Source: Cryobacterium arcticum (lineage in GTDB: Bacteria; Actinomycetota; Actinomycetes; Actinomycetales; Microbacteriaceae). From it: 64,000 nucleotides of DNA. Shown here one piece after another: positions 63,736 through 64,000 of the stretch; positions within the stretch are counted from its first letter, which is position 1, and every line of letters starts with the position of its first letter. The position numbers and the translations under genes were made by a program. The notes under the pieces were generated by a model that had not been told where the DNA came from, ran no database searches, and saw only the letters and a program-made list of their open reading frames with translations. Location: assembly GCF_003185895.1 (NCBI RefSeq), contig NZ_QHLY01000012.1, positions 744,001 through 808,000 on the forward strand, written 5' to 3'.

Positions 63736-63993
63736 TTACTCGACGATGGGCTTCGAGGTGAGCTTGTCCTCGTTGATCTCGCGGAGGGCGACGGAGAGCG
63801 GCTTGTCGTCGACGGTGGAGTCGACGAGCGGTCCGACGTTGTCGAACAGGCTGCCTTCGTGCAGGTCTGCGTAGTAGTCGTTGATCTGGCGGGCGCGCTT
63901 GGACGCGAAGATCACCAGGGCGTACTTGGAATCGACCTTGGTCAGCAGGTCGTCGATGGGCGGGTCAATGATGCCAGTGGGCTTGTTGGGCAC
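63736..63993 (-). CDS. rpoZ: DNA-directed RNA polymerase subunit omega
   Basis: At least 85 residues. [20 protein letters not shown] and [12 protein letters not shown] are the conserved omega core, which binds the beta' subunit and helps its folding. The GTG at 63993 gives a plausible start, MPNKPTG. The frame stays open to the window edge, so a start just beyond 64000 cannot be excluded. It begins the co-directional run rpoZ-coaBC-metK-priA-fmt-rsmB-rpe. Confidence 0.93.
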   Translation of the reverse strand: MPNKPTGIIDPPIDDLLTKVDSKYALVIFASKRARQINDYYADLHEGSLFDNVGPLVDSTVDDKPLSVALREINEDKLTSKPIVE

Positions 63994-64000
63994 GCTGTCA

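Overview
The window is a 64 kb piece of a GC-rich actinobacterial chromosome. RbpA, WhiA, OpcA, an HGxxPAAW-type protein in the trp operon, actinobacterial PriA and a PdtaR-like ANTAR regulator all point to Actinobacteria. Protein style and gene order suggest Microbacteriaceae, perhaps near Cryobacterium; that placement is from memory of family sequences and was not searched. Almost every base is accounted for by housekeeping genes. I see no transposase, integrase, phage gene, CRISPR array, toxin, defence island or biosynthetic cluster, and I did not find a convincing new multi-gene system. The best unexplained structure is a 73-bp-period repeat array between ctaA and ctaB.

Layout. 1-5.6 kb (minus): the N-terminal end of an ABC-F ATPase, a TetR-family regulator, and an iron-sulfur operon sufB-sufD-Rieske ferredoxin-sufC-sufT closed by a strong terminator. 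5.85-8.3 kb: ctaA (plus) and ctaB (minus), the two heme O/A synthesis genes, face each other across about 520 bp of non-coding repeats. 8.5-16.7 kb (plus): the pentose phosphate operon tkt-tal-pgi-zwf-opcA-pgl. 16.8-21.4 kb (minus): rbpA, secG, the glycolytic run gap-pgk-tpiA, and sodA. 21.5-30.6 kb (minus): whiA, rapZ, and the nucleotide excision repair genes uvrC, uvrA and uvrB, with coaE (to 31.2 kb), rpsA, a DUF885 protein and polA following up to 37.6 kb. 37.6-39.1 kb: a hotdog thioesterase (plus), a PdtaR-like regulator (minus) and a tRNA-Leu(CAA). 39.2-64 kb (minus): a long co-directional run, read from the right end: rpoZ, coaBC, metK, priA, fmt, rsmB, rpe, hisE, hisG, hisF, hisI, trpE, two small membrane proteins, trpC, trpB, trpA, lgt, gltB, gltD, pyk.

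How the genes fit together. The carbon genes cover upper glycolysis (pgi), both branches of the pentose phosphate pathway except gnd, lower glycolysis from triose phosphate to 3-phosphoglycerate, and pyruvate kinase. The his and trp genes draw on ribose phosphate, for which rpe, tkt and tal are also present, and on glutamine/glutamate nitrogen supplied by gltBD. Many junctions are 4-base ATGA/GTGA overlaps or directly abutting stop/start codons, which implies translational coupling. Bidirectional hairpins mark most convergent ends.
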